Assembly: GCA_902767235.1 (NCBI GenBank) | Contig: CACXGR010000096.1 | Coordinates: 1 to 19,868 of the forward strand | Source: an uncultured Lachnospiraceae bacterium | GTDB taxonomy: Bacteria > Bacillota > Clostridia > Lachnospirales > Lachnospiraceae | Length of the DNA stretch: 19,868 bases | Direction: 5' to 3' | In this document: piece after piece, positions 1 to 7,773 of the stretch | Layout: the number at the start of each line of letters is the position of its first letter | How positions within the stretch are numbered: position 1 is the first letter of the stretch | The notes under the pieces: generated by a model | The model's input: the letters and a program-made list of their open reading frames with translations, nothing else | Databases searched by the model: none | What the model was told of the DNA's origin: nothing | Translations under genes and position numbers: made by a program

Positions 1-1982
1 AATGAATACCCGCCGCCCGATGAATACGCTCCGCCGAAGGGCTCGTCAGTATCCTGATCGAGCAGCTCCTTGGGGATTTCCTCCACGAAGCGGCTTACCG
101 GATTGTACTGCACTTCTCCGCGCAGCATGCGGGTCATGCTGCAGGTCAGAGTGAGGTCGTCCTTTGCCCTTGTGATGCCCACATAGGCCAGACGTCTCTC
201 TTCCGCCTCTGCCTCTTCATCCATGCTGTTCAGGGCCATGGCGCTGGGGAAGATGTTGTCCTCCATGCCCGTGATATAGACATGGGAAAACTCCAGTCCC
301 TTGGCACTGTGCAGCGTCATCAGGAGCACCCTGTCCTGATCTTCGTCCGCGTTATCTATGTCAGATACAAGCGCGACCTCCTCCAGAAAGCCGGAGAGTG
401 TCGGCTCCTCTGCTGTCTCCTCATAGTCCGTGATCTTGCTGACCAGCTCATCCACGTTCGAGATCCTGTCCTCGCTGTCCTCATCGTCCAGGTCTCTGAG
501 GTATGCGTCATATTCGATCTTCGTGATGATATGACGCAGAAGCTCTGAAAGACTGTGCTCCTTTGCAAATTCCCTGAAAGAAAGGATCATCCTGACAAAG
601 CTCTCTATTTTGGCGGTGCTGCGGCCCAGAGAAGTGATATTTCTGCACCTTTCCATCGCCTCGAAGAAGGTGATGTCACGGCTCACCGCATAATCAGCCA
701 GCCTTGAGACGGTCGTCTGTCCGATTCCGCGCCTGGGCACGTTCAGTACACGGCGCACCGCGATCTCGTCCTGTCCGTTCTCCACCGTCTTGAGATAGGC
801 GATCATATCCCGGATCTCTCTGCGGTCGTAGAAATTCGTCCCGCCCACGACGTTATAGGGGACGGAAGCCAGGACAAAGCGCTCTTCAAGAGCGCGCGCC
901 TGGGCATTGGTGCGGTAGAGCACGGCGAAGTCGCTGTAGTGCAGATGCCGGTCGTCCCTCATCTTTCTCTCAATGTCATCGACGACGAAAGCGGCCTCGT
1001 CCCGGGCTGTCCCGAACTGACGAAGATGGATCGGCGCACCTTTTCCCTTGTCGGTCCAGAGCTTTTTCTCTTTGCGCCTTACGTTGTTGCTGATCACGGC
1101 GTTGGCCGCATCCAGCACGTTCTGGGTGGAGCGGTAATTCTGTTCGAGGCGAACGACCAGCGCATCCGGATAAACCTTTTCAAAATCCAGAATATTGCGT
1201 ATATTGGCGCCCCGGAAGCGGTAAATGGACTGGTCGTCATCGCCGACGACGCACAGGTTCCGGTTTTGATCCGCCAGAAGCCGCACCAGCTCGAACTGCG
1301 CATTGTTGGTGTCCTGATACTCGTCCACCATGATATAGCGGAAACGGTTCTGATAAGATGCGAGTACCTCGTCATGGGAATGAAACAGCTCCACGGTCAG
1401 CATGAGCAGATCATCGAAATCCACGGCGTTATTCTTGCGGAGCCTCTTCTGATACTCGTCATAGGCGTCCGCAATGCGCTCGTTCTGATAGCTCAGTCCC
1501 GCGTTCTCCTGGCGGTAGTTCAGCGGCGACAGAAGCTCATTCTTGGCCGAGGAGATCTCCGCCAAAATAGTGCGCTCCCTCAGGTCCTTCGTGTCGATCT
1601 TCAGGTATTTGCAGACTTCCTTCATCAGGGATCTCTGGTCGTCCGTATCGTAGATCGTGAAAGACGGCTCATATCCCAGAAGTTCAATGTGCCTGCGAAG
1701 GATCCTGACACACATGGAGTGAAAGGTAGAGATCCAGACGCTCTCCGCGCCGAAGCCGATCATCCGGTCCACCCTCTCCCGCATCTCTCCCGCCGCTTTA
1801 TTGGTGAAAGTGATCGCAAGAATATTCCATGGATTCACGCCGCACTCGTCCATCAGATATGCGATCCTGTGCGTGATCACTCTGGTCTTGCCGCTGCCGG
1901 CACCGGCCAGGATCAATACTGGTCCCTCTGTGTGCCGCACAGCCTCCCACTGCTCCTTATTCAAAGTGTCATAAATAGACAT
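1..1982 (-). CDS. pcrA: ATP-dependent DNA helicase PcrA/UvrD (3' end cut by window edge)
   Basis: This is a superfamily 1A 3'-5' DNA helicase acting in nucleotide excision repair, removal of RecA filaments and plasmid replication. The 660 codons in the window are open from the ATG at 1982 to the edge. Visible motifs are Walker A (AGAGSGKT, residues 26-33), motif II DEYQDT (220-225), GDDDQSIYRFRGA just after it (motif III), QNYRST (about 281-286, motif IV region), TLHSAKGLEF (about 555-565, motif V) and RRLAYVGITRAK (about 595-607, motif VI). The family is usually about 730-750 residues, so some 70-90 C-terminal residues lie outside the window. The last residues seen are Gly/Ser/Tyr-rich, typical of the flexible tail before the C-terminal RNA polymerase-binding module. 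An AAGGAG lies about 12 bases before the start and overlaps the DUF1836 stop, so it is probably the last visible gene of the recN operon. Family call is firm; PcrA rather than UvrD follows from the Firmicute setting. Confidence 0.95.
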   Translation of the reverse strand, partial: MSIYDTLNKEQWEAVRHTEGPVLILAGAGSGKTRVITHRIAYLMDECGVNPWNILAITFTNKAAGEMRERVDRMIGFGAESVWISTFHSMCVRILRRHIELLGYEPSFTIYDTDDQRSLMKEVCKYLKIDTKDLRERTILAEISSAKNELLSPLNYRQENAGLSYQNERIADAYDEYQKRLRKNNAVDFDDLLMLTVELFHSHDEVLASYQNRFRYIMVDEYQDTNNAQFELVRLLADQNRNLCVVGDDDQSIYRFRGANIRNILDFEKVYPDALVVRLEQNYRSTQNVLDAANAVISNNVRRKEKKLWTDKGKGAPIHLRQFGTARDEAAFVVDDIERKMRDDRHLHYSDFAVLYRTNAQARALEERFVLASVPYNVVGGTNFYDRREIRDMIAYLKTVENGQDEIAVRRVLNVPRRGIGQTTVSRLADYAVSRDITFFEAMERCRNITSLGRSTAKIESFVRMILSFREFAKEHSLSELLRHIITKIEYDAYLRDLDDEDSEDRISNVDELVSKITDYEETAEEPTLSGFLEEVALVSDIDNADEDQDRVLLMTLHSAKGLEFSHVYITGMEDNIFPSAMALNSMDEEAEAEERRLAYVGITRAKDDLTLTCSMTRMLRGEVQYNPVSRFVEEIPKELLDQDTDEPFGGAYSSGGGYS

Positions 1983-1998
1983 ATATGATTCAGACTCC

Positions 1999-2655
1999 TT
2001 ATTTTCGGTTCGTTCTGGTGATGTCCGGTACGCCCGGCGTCTCGTCGAGGAGCTTCTCAATGAGGATCTTTCTAAGGTATATATCCGCACTGAGATGGCA
2101 GATCACGTGAAAGCGGCGCAGCATCTCCCGGTCTTCTTCCGGCGCAGACATAAAAGCGCGGTCCGATTCATCCAGGATCTTTGCCATCTCTCCCGGAAAT
2201 TTCTCCACATCCTCTCCGACGTATTTGAAGATCTCCGTATAGACATCGGACATAGAATATCTGTGCTTTCTGCCGGTCATATGCTCTGCCGAACGGGTAG
2301 TGGGCTGCGCATATTTGTCTGAGACCGGTCCCACGATCTTCTTGATGTCGTCAATGGAGAGAAAGCTCTTCATATAGTAGATGACCAGGAGAAGAAGTAT
2401 GTGGTCCCTTCCGTACTTTTTCTTGATCGGCGGGATCATGACCTTATTCTTTACATAGTTGTTGATCATCGTCTTGGTGAGGAGCTTGTCGGCGTCGGAT
2501 TTTCTCGCCGTTCTCTTGAGGCGCTCCCCCAGAAAGGTGAGCACCTGATCCATATAGAGATCGATCTTGGGAATATCGTCCACATCGATGATGCTGAACC
2601 CCGCCATGATCTTGTTGACAATGAATTCCACATCTTTTCTGGTACTCATCTTCAT
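1999..2655 (-). CDS. DUF1836 family protein, MerR-like helix-turn-helix (function unknown)
   Basis: A 218-residue soluble protein with no signal peptide or membrane segment. It matches the DUF1836 family of Firmicutes: the hallmarks are IPKIDLYMDQV near residue 28, LTKTMINNYVKNKVM near 58-72, then PPIKKKYGRDHILLLLVIYY and LSIDDIKKIV. The middle block resembles a MerR-type winged helix (helix-turn-helix, a wing ending in a basic Tyr segment, then a helix followed by 'S-I-D-D-I-K'), so DNA binding is plausible. That is inference from pattern, and no target is known to me. Its ATG overlaps the recN stop by ATGA, with GGAAAGGGA just upstream inside recN, pointing to translational coupling. A second ATG two codons downstream is an alternative start. 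It sits between recN and pcrA, which raises the possibility of a role tied to DNA repair, but nothing in the protein shows this. Confidence 0.85.
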   Translation of the reverse strand: MKMSTRKDVEFIVNKIMAGFSIIDVDDIPKIDLYMDQVLTFLGERLKRTARKSDADKLLTKTMINNYVKNKVMIPPIKKKYGRDHILLLLVIYYMKSFLSIDDIKKIVGPVSDKYAQPTTRSAEHMTGRKHRYSMSDVYTEIFKYVGEDVEKFPGEMAKILDESDRAFMSAPEEDREMLRRFHVICHLSADIYLRKILIEKLLDETPGVPDITRTNRK

Positions 2656-4337
2656 CGTCCCTTTCCGCTCTGCGCCATCCGCTTCATCTCCCTGGCGTTC
2701 TCAAGAGAAGCTTCTGTGACCCTGTCGGCGCCGAGAAGTCTGGCAACCTCTCTGTCGCTCTCCTCCTCCGACAGCCTGGTGATATGTGTCATCGTGCGTC
2801 CGCCGGTGCTCTCCTTGGCAATGGAGTAGTGACTGTCCTGCATGGACGCAATCTGCGGCAGGTGTGTGATACAAAGGATCTGATGATCCGATGCCAGCCG
2901 TCCCATCTTCTCAGCGACTTTCCATGCCGTCATTCCGCTGATTCCCGTATCGATCTCGTCAAATATAAATGTATGAATGTCGTCCTTGCCGGCAAAAACG
3001 GTTTTCATGCCCAGCATGATCCTGGAGAGCTCGCCGCCGCTGGCGATCTGGTCCAGAGGCCTTGGGCTCTCACCGGGATTCATCGAGATATAGAATACCA
3101 GCCTGTCATATCCGTCAGCAGAGAGATACTCCTCCCCCGAACGGATCCTGCCCTCAAATTCCACCTGGGGAAAATTGAGGTCCAGAAGCGCTTCCCTGAG
3201 TTTTTTTGCAAATCTTTCCGCCGCTTTCAGGCGTACAGCACTCAGATCCGCGCACAGGCTTAGGAGCGTTCCGTATTCTTTTTCAATGTCCTCCTTCAGC
3301 CGCCTTCTTCCGTTCTCGTAGTCCTCAAGAAAAGCGAGCCTGTCCTGCCTCTCAGAGAGTGCCCTCTCGATATCCAAGACGCTTCTCCCGTACTTGTCCT
3401 TGAGCCGGTTGATCAGATTCAGCCGGTCCTGGATCTGTTCGAATTCGGCCGGATCAAATGTGAGCTCTCTCATATAGTCGTTCATGGATCTGTTGAAGTC
3501 AGCGAGCAGTCCTTCCACTTCCGAGAGTTCTTCCGTGATCCGGTCCAGCGTCGGGTCGATCCCGCTTACAGATGTAAGCTCCCGGGAAGCCCTCGCGACC
3601 GCCTCCTCCGCACTCTGTTCGCTGCCGCCGGTCCAGAACGCGGCTTGTCCGGCCGCCTCGCTGATCTTTCTGAAGTTTTCCAGAAGGCGGTAACGGTTTT
3701 CCAGCTCCTCGTCCTCGCCTTCTCTGATTCCGGCCTCCTCGATCTCTCTGACTTCGTATGCCAGAAGATCCGCCTCTCTCTTGCGGGCGCTGTCATCCAG
3801 GTCGTCCTTCTCCCAGGCGTCCCTGAGGGCTTTCCATTTTCTGTAGCTCTCACGCACGTCTGCCTTCAGAGCAGCCGCTTCCTCCCCGGCGTACTCATCG
3901 ACCGTCATCAGCTGCGCGTCTCTCCGCAGGAGCTTCTGGTTCTCTCTCTGGCCGTAAATATCGATCAGAAGCTCCGCGATCTCCCGAAGCTGACGGAGAG
4001 TCACCGACTCCCCGCAGACGCTGCATACACTTCTGCCGGGCAGTATTTTGCGCTTGATCAGGATCGTTCCGTCCTCCGGCGCGGGCAGGTCCATCTCTTC
4101 GAGCTTTTTGAGCTGTCTCTCATTGTCCGCCGCAAAGACCATTTCGATCAGGGCGTATTCCGCACCGGTCCTGATGATCGCCTTGTCTGCCTTGCCTCCC
4201 AGCGCCAGGTTCACCGAGCCGATGATGATCGATTTTCCCGCGCCCGTCTCACCGGTCAAAATATTGAGGCCATCCGTAAAGGTGACCTCTTCCTCCTCGA
4301 TGAGTGCAAGATTTTTAACATGTAAACTCAGCAGCAA
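2652..4337 (-). CDS. recN: DNA repair protein RecN (SMC-like ATPase), TTG start
   Basis: RecN is an SMC-related ATPase that acts early in double-strand break repair by holding DNA ends and supporting RecA. The 561 residues match the family's usual length of about 550-570. Walker A is GETGAGKS (29-36), the ABC signature is SGGELS (433-438), and Walker B has the catalytic pair in FIFDEIDTGISG (Asp460, Glu461), followed by THLPQIA. The middle (about 150-400) is rich in charged heptad-like helices, fitting the coiled-coil arm. The start is TTG: AAAGGAGG sits 7 bases upstream and no in-frame ATG lies near, while the sequence from the first codon matches RecN N-termini. An unusual Cys-x-x-Cys (105 and 108) lies in the loop after the Walker A lobe. 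It lies 23 bases after argR and overlaps the DUF1836 gene by 4 bases. argR-recN linkage is standard in Firmicutes. Confidence 0.96.
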   Translation of the reverse strand: MLLSLHVKNLALIEEEEVTFTDGLNILTGETGAGKSIIIGSVNLALGGKADKAIIRTGAEYALIEMVFAADNERQLKKLEEMDLPAPEDGTILIKRKILPGRSVCSVCGESVTLRQLREIAELLIDIYGQRENQKLLRRDAQLMTVDEYAGEEAAALKADVRESYRKWKALRDAWEKDDLDDSARKREADLLAYEVREIEEAGIREGEDEELENRYRLLENFRKISEAAGQAAFWTGGSEQSAEEAVARASRELTSVSGIDPTLDRITEELSEVEGLLADFNRSMNDYMRELTFDPAEFEQIQDRLNLINRLKDKYGRSVLDIERALSERQDRLAFLEDYENGRRRLKEDIEKEYGTLLSLCADLSAVRLKAAERFAKKLREALLDLNFPQVEFEGRIRSGEEYLSADGYDRLVFYISMNPGESPRPLDQIASGGELSRIMLGMKTVFAGKDDIHTFIFDEIDTGISGMTAWKVAEKMGRLASDHQILCITHLPQIASMQDSHYSIAKESTGGRTMTHITRLSEEESDREVARLLGADRVTEASLENAREMKRMAQSGKGR

Positions 4338-4360
4338 ATGTCTTCCTCCTTTCGCAGGAT

Positions 4361-4813
4361 CTATGCCTCTCCGAGCATATGACGTATCTTCTCCATCAGC
4401 TCCTTCGTCTCCTCGACAGTCCTGACCGCCGCCATGATCGTGTCGTCGCCGGCGATACTGCCGACGATCTCGGGAAATCGGAGATGATCCAGTGCTGCCG
4501 CCGCAGCCATGGCCATACCGGCTCCCGTCTTGATCACCAGAAGGTTCTGCGCGTGATCCACCGACTGCACGCTGTCTCTGAGCACGCGGATAAAGCGGTT
4601 CTCTTCCTCATTGGCCGGCTTGGCCGCCTCATACTTCTGCCGTCCGGAAGACGCCGGGACCTTGATCAGTCCCAGCTCTCTGATGTCCCTTGATACCGTT
4701 GCCTGCGTCACTTTCACACCGCTTTGGCGGAGCATCTGCGCGAGCTCTCCCTGTGTCTCGATCTCGTTCTCTTCAATGAGCTTCAATATCCTTAAATGAC
4801 GGTCTTTTTTCAT
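4361..4813 (-). CDS. argR: Arginine repressor ArgR/AhrC
   Basis: A 150-residue arginine-responsive transcription factor that represses arginine biosynthesis and can activate catabolism. The N-terminal winged helix contains TQATVSRDIRELGLIKV (about 36-52), the family's recognition helix. The C-terminal hexamerisation and arginine-binding domain contains IAGDDT (120-125), whose Asp pair contacts arginine in known ArgR structures. Length matches the family (about 150). The run of Ala and Met residues at 98-108 in the core of the C-terminal domain resembles clostridial members. It follows nadK after 38 bases and precedes recN by 23, the order seen across Firmicutes. The ATG is preceded by GGAAAG. 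I looked for an ARG box in the 38-base gap upstream and saw no convincing match, so autoregulation is not supported here. Confidence 0.96.
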   Translation of the reverse strand: MKKDRHLRILKLIEENEIETQGELAQMLRQSGVKVTQATVSRDIRELGLIKVPASSGRQKYEAAKPANEEENRFIRVLRDSVQSVDHAQNLLVIKTGAGMAMAAAAALDHLRFPEIVGSIAGDDTIMAAVRTVEETKELMEKIRHMLGEA

Positions 4814-4851
4814 TTTCTTTCCATTCCCAGTCTGCCTGAATGTAAACGGTC

Positions 4852-5712
4852 CTATGATGTCAGCTTCTTGTGAAGTGTACTCAAAAAGCTTCTGGTACTG
4901 AGTTTGACCAGATTGGTCACTTCGTCAGACCTCTTGATCTCTATGCGGTCGCCGTACTGGAGCGAAAAGCTGTTTCCGCCGTCAAAGACCGCTTCCGCCT
5001 GGATCTTCTCGTTTCTGGTCGTCTTCACCATCTCGATCACGATAGAGTCCTCCGCCGAGAGCACGACACTTCTCGTATTGAGGGTATGTGCGCAAATGGG
5101 CGTCAGCAGCATGAGCTGGGCTTTGGGCTCCACCAGCGGCCCTCCGGCCGACATATTGTAGGCGGTGGACCCCGTTGCCGTCGCGATGATCACGCCGTCC
5201 GCATTCAGATTGTTGAGAAAGTGTCCGTCGACATAGACGTTGAAATTCAGCACCCGGAACGCGCTGTTCCTGACGATGACTACTTCGTTCAGGGCATGGT
5301 GAACGATCCCGTCCGTGACCGTCCTGCCGTCTCTCTCCATCATGCGGCCTTCCAGCATCATTCGCGGCTCGATCACATAGGATCCCTCAAAGAGCAGGCT
5401 CATCATCTCCTGCCAGTTGTCCTTCTCAATTTCCGCCAGATATCCCAAAGTTCCCAGATTGATACCCAGGATCGGCACGCCGCTCCCCAGCACCTGATGC
5501 GCAGCGCGCAGTACGGATCCGTCCCCTCCGATCACGAGAAGGCAGTCCCTTGCCGGATCGAGATTGGCGGATAGTCTCTGAATGTCAACATCCGCACTGT
5601 TGGGCACCTGAATGCACTTCTTTCCGTTGAGCAGAAGGAAGCCCTTCAGCTTATTGGTGAAGTAGTAATCGGGATCTTTTTTGGTGTTTGTGATGATATA
5701 GAAGCAATCCAT
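4852..5712 (-). CDS. nadK: NAD kinase
   Basis: NAD kinase phosphorylates NAD+ to NADP+ using ATP or polyphosphate. With the start at 5712 the protein is 286 residues, typical of the bacterial family. The GGDGS motif (62-66) carries the catalytic Asp, an LNE triplet lies at 141-143, ATGSTAY at 179-185, and LTPICAHTL near 203-211. The start at 5712 is preferred because AGGAG lies 6 bases upstream and the following MDCFYIITN matches NadK N-termini. The frame is open 20 codons further to an ATG at 5772 that overlaps the tlyA stop as ATGA, but those 20 residues do not resemble NadK and the ribosome binding site there is poor. The tlyA-nadK-argR-recN order is common in Clostridia. B. subtilis lacks nadK at this place. 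Confidence 0.94.
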   Translation of the reverse strand: MDCFYIITNTKKDPDYYFTNKLKGFLLLNGKKCIQVPNSADVDIQRLSANLDPARDCLLVIGGDGSVLRAAHQVLGSGVPILGINLGTLGYLAEIEKDNWQEMMSLLFEGSYVIEPRMMLEGRMMERDGRTVTDGIVHHALNEVVIVRNSAFRVLNFNVYVDGHFLNNLNADGVIIATATGSTAYNMSAGGPLVEPKAQLMLLTPICAHTLNTRSVVLSAEDSIVIEMVKTTRNEKIQAEAVFDGGNSFSLQYGDRIEIKRSDEVTNLVKLSTRSFLSTLHKKLTS

Positions 5713-5768
5713 GCCAAACTCCTGTTTAAATATGATTCTGTGTGCATCCGATGCGCAGTCAGCTGCCG

Positions 5769-6602
5769 TCATCCTCTGTCCAGTTCGCTGTGGGAAGCCT
5801 CTACCAGTTCGCGGATCTGTTCTTCGCTCACGGCGCCGGAGCCTTCGCTCTCCTCACCCTTTTTGATATACATCAGATACTCTATATTGCCCTCAGGTCC
5901 TCTGATGGGCGAGTAGTCCAGGCCCAAAAGATCAAAGCCCAGGCCCACTGCCATGGAAGTCACGTCCCGGACCACTTCCTCGTGCACCTTCTTATCCCGG
6001 ACCACACCCTTCTTCCCGACTTTATCCCTGCCGGCCTCGAACTGAGGCTTGATCAGGCATACCATCTCACCGCCGGGTTCAAGGATCGCATGGGCGGCCG
6101 GCAGTATTTTGTCCAGGCCGATGAAGGATACATCCACGGAGGCAAAGGAAGGCGCAGGCCCCTCCCCCAGATCCTGCGGCTTGACATAGCGGAAATTTGT
6201 CTTCTCCATGCACACGACTCTGGGGTCGCTCCTCAGCTTCCAGTCAAGCTGGCCATATCCCACATCGATGGAATACACCCTGGCTGCTCCGTTTTGCAGC
6301 ATGCAGTCCGTAAAACCGCCTGTGGACGCGCCGATATCCATGCACACGCGGCCTTTCAGGTCAATTGGAAAGGATGACAGTGCTTTTTCCAGCTTGAGAC
6401 CGCCCCGGCTCACATATCGCAAAGTGTTTCCCTTTACTTCGATCTGCGCTTCCTGCGGATCAAAGGTCGCGCCGGCCTTGTCTTCTTTATTCTGATTGAC
6501 ATATACGATGCCCGCCATGATCAGCGCTTTTGCCTTTTCTCTTGAAGGCGCAAAGCCCTGCTCCACCAGCAGTACATCGAGTCTCTTTTTTTCTTTCTTC
6601 AT
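5769..6602 (-). CDS. tlyA: TlyA family rRNA 2'-O-methyltransferase (hemolysin A-like)
   Basis: Predicted SAM-dependent RNA 2'-O-ribose methyltransferase; mycobacterial TlyA methylates 16S and 23S rRNA cytidines and affects capreomycin susceptibility. The 277 residues comprise an S4 RNA-binding domain (about 7-65) and an FtsJ-like Rossmann methyltransferase with SAM motif DIGASTGGFTD (89-99). Lys70, Asp157, Lys185 and Glu241 have the same spacing as the K-D-K-E tetrad described for M. tuberculosis TlyA (69, 154, 182, 238), so it looks catalytically complete. It begins 8 bases after the ispA stop. In many Firmicutes dxs lies in that gap, and here it is missing. The frame may be coupled to nadK downstream. 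Haemolytic activity is a historical label and is not implied by the sequence. The target nucleotide in this organism is not known from sequence. Confidence 0.93.
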   Translation of the reverse strand: MKKEKKRLDVLLVEQGFAPSREKAKALIMAGIVYVNQNKEDKAGATFDPQEAQIEVKGNTLRYVSRGGLKLEKALSSFPIDLKGRVCMDIGASTGGFTDCMLQNGAARVYSIDVGYGQLDWKLRSDPRVVCMEKTNFRYVKPQDLGEGPAPSFASVDVSFIGLDKILPAAHAILEPGGEMVCLIKPQFEAGRDKVGKKGVVRDKKVHEEVVRDVTSMAVGLGFDLLGLDYSPIRGPEGNIEYLMYIKKGEESEGSGAVSEEQIRELVEASHSELDRG

Positions 6603-6610
6603 CTTGCTCT

Positions 6611-7531
6611 TTACTTGGTCCTCGTGATCATCCGCACGATCAGCTCTCTGAGAAAATCGTTGGAAGCAGACAGAGAATCATACAGTTGCAGTGCCTCTTC
6701 CGACAGTCTGCGGACGTCCGCGGCAGCCTTTTCCAATCCGTGCATGGTGACATAAGTGACCTTTCCGTCCTTTTCATCGCTTCCGGTCAGTTTTCCCAGC
6801 TCTTTGCTGTCGCCGGTCACATCCAGAATGTCGTCCTGAATCTGGAAAGCGATGCCTATATTCTCCGCGATCCTGTCAAGCTTGTTCAGATCCTCCTCAG
6901 GCGCTCCGGCCAGCATGGCTCCGATCACGAATCCGCTCTCGATCATGCAGGCCGTCTTGTGCTTGTGGATATACCAGAGTCCTTCCTCCTGTGTCCCTGC
7001 CGGGTTCTTCTCCGCCTCCAGGTCCGCGCACTGGCCGCCCACCATGCCGTATATTCCGGCGTTGCGCGCCAGCAGCTTCACAGCGCTGACCACATTGGCC
7101 GTCTCCTGCGCGTTTTCGCACAGGTCAAAAGCCTTCAGGGCCGTCTCATAGGCAAAATTGAGCAGCGCGTCCCCTGCAAGGACGGCCATTCCTTCTCCGT
7201 AGACCACCCATGTCGTCTTTCTGCCTCTTCTGTACTCGTCATTGTCCATCGCCGGCATGTCGTCGTGGACCAGCGAATAGTTGTGGATCATCTCCAGGGC
7301 AGCCATCAGGGGCTCCGCCAGCTCTTTCCGGCCTCCGTACATGCTGCAGGTCTCATGCAGAAAGAGCGGACGAAGCCGCTTGCCGCCCGCCAGCACACTG
7401 TACTGCATCGCATCCACCACGACAGCGGCGTACCGGTCCGTTCCCGCAAGGCCGTCCACCGTCGGCAGCCATTTTTCCATCACACTCTCGCAATACGCTG
7501 TTTTGTCCGAAAGCAGCCCGTCAAAACTCAT
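6611..7531 (-). CDS. ispA: Farnesyl diphosphate synthase (polyprenyl synthetase family)
   Basis: Condenses DMAPP and IPP to farnesyl diphosphate, the precursor for undecaprenyl-PP and quinones. The 306-residue protein has the first Asp-rich motif DDMPAMD (90-96) with the two-residue insertion typical of bacterial FPP synthases, and the second motif DDILD (233-237). Tyr and Ser at positions -5 and -4 before the first motif match C15-type enzymes such as E. coli IspA, so FPP rather than GGPP is the likely product. GGKRLRP (49-55) is the IPP-binding Lys/Arg segment. The ATG overlaps the end of xseB by 11 bases and uses GGAGG inside xseB as ribosome binding site. tlyA follows directly, with no dxs between. 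Confidence 0.95.
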   Translation of the reverse strand: MSFDGLLSDKTAYCESVMEKWLPTVDGLAGTDRYAAVVVDAMQYSVLAGGKRLRPLFLHETCSMYGGRKELAEPLMAALEMIHNYSLVHDDMPAMDNDEYRRGRKTTWVVYGEGMAVLAGDALLNFAYETALKAFDLCENAQETANVVSAVKLLARNAGIYGMVGGQCADLEAEKNPAGTQEEGLWYIHKHKTACMIESGFVIGAMLAGAPEEDLNKLDRIAENIGIAFQIQDDILDVTGDSKELGKLTGSDEKDGKVTYVTMHGLEKAAADVRRLSEEALQLYDSLSASNDFLRELIVRMITRTK

Positions 7532-7772
7532 CTGTCTCTCCCTCCGCGCTCAGGATCTGCACCTTCTTTTCCACAGTATCGATCGTCTCGTTGCAATATT
7601 TGATCAGCTTCATGCCCTTCTCATAGCAGTGAAAGGACTCCTCAAGCGTCACGCCCTCTTCATCCATTCTGGACAGGATCTCCTGAAGCATAGCAAATGC
7701 ATCTTCGATCCCCTTTATCTCTTCCGCTCCCTCAAACAGTGCCGGAGCATTTCTTTCCTCTTTGTTCTCCAT
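7521..7772 (-). CDS. xseB: Exodeoxyribonuclease VII small subunit
   Basis: Small subunit of exonuclease VII, which degrades single-stranded DNA from both ends. It is a short helical protein of 83 residues with the family pattern (FEGAEEIKGIEDAF, then LEESFHCYEKGMKLIKYC, then VEKKVQIL). The start at 7772 is chosen because it sits one base after the xseA stop (TGA-G-ATG) and AGGAAGG lies 6-7 bases upstream. The frame is open to ATGs at 7793 and 7808, which would overlap xseA by up to 35 bases and add basic residues not seen in the family. It overlaps ispA by 11 bases. The xseA-xseB-ispA order matches B. subtilis. Confidence 0.93.
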   Translation of the reverse strand: MENKEERNAPALFEGAEEIKGIEDAFAMLQEILSRMDEEGVTLEESFHCYEKGMKLIKYCNETIDTVEKKVQILSAEGETDEF

Positions 7773-7773
7773 C

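Noticed and set aside
939..1988. A 349-codon open frame on the plus strand opposite pcrA
   Set aside because: In-register mirror of the helicase frame, with no family features of its own.
1983..2060. LexA (SOS) box before pcrA
   Set aside because: GAAC-like words are present but do not form the paired GAAC-N4-GTTC pattern.
4814..4851. ARG box or promoter before argR
   Set aside because: The 38-base gap has a TTTACA but no matching -10, and no ARG-box-like dyad.
5713..5772. Upstream ATG for nadK overlapping the tlyA stop
   Set aside because: The extra 20 residues do not resemble NadK and the ribosome binding site is poor, whereas AGGAG is well placed before the ATG at 5712. It remains possible because of the ATGA overlap.
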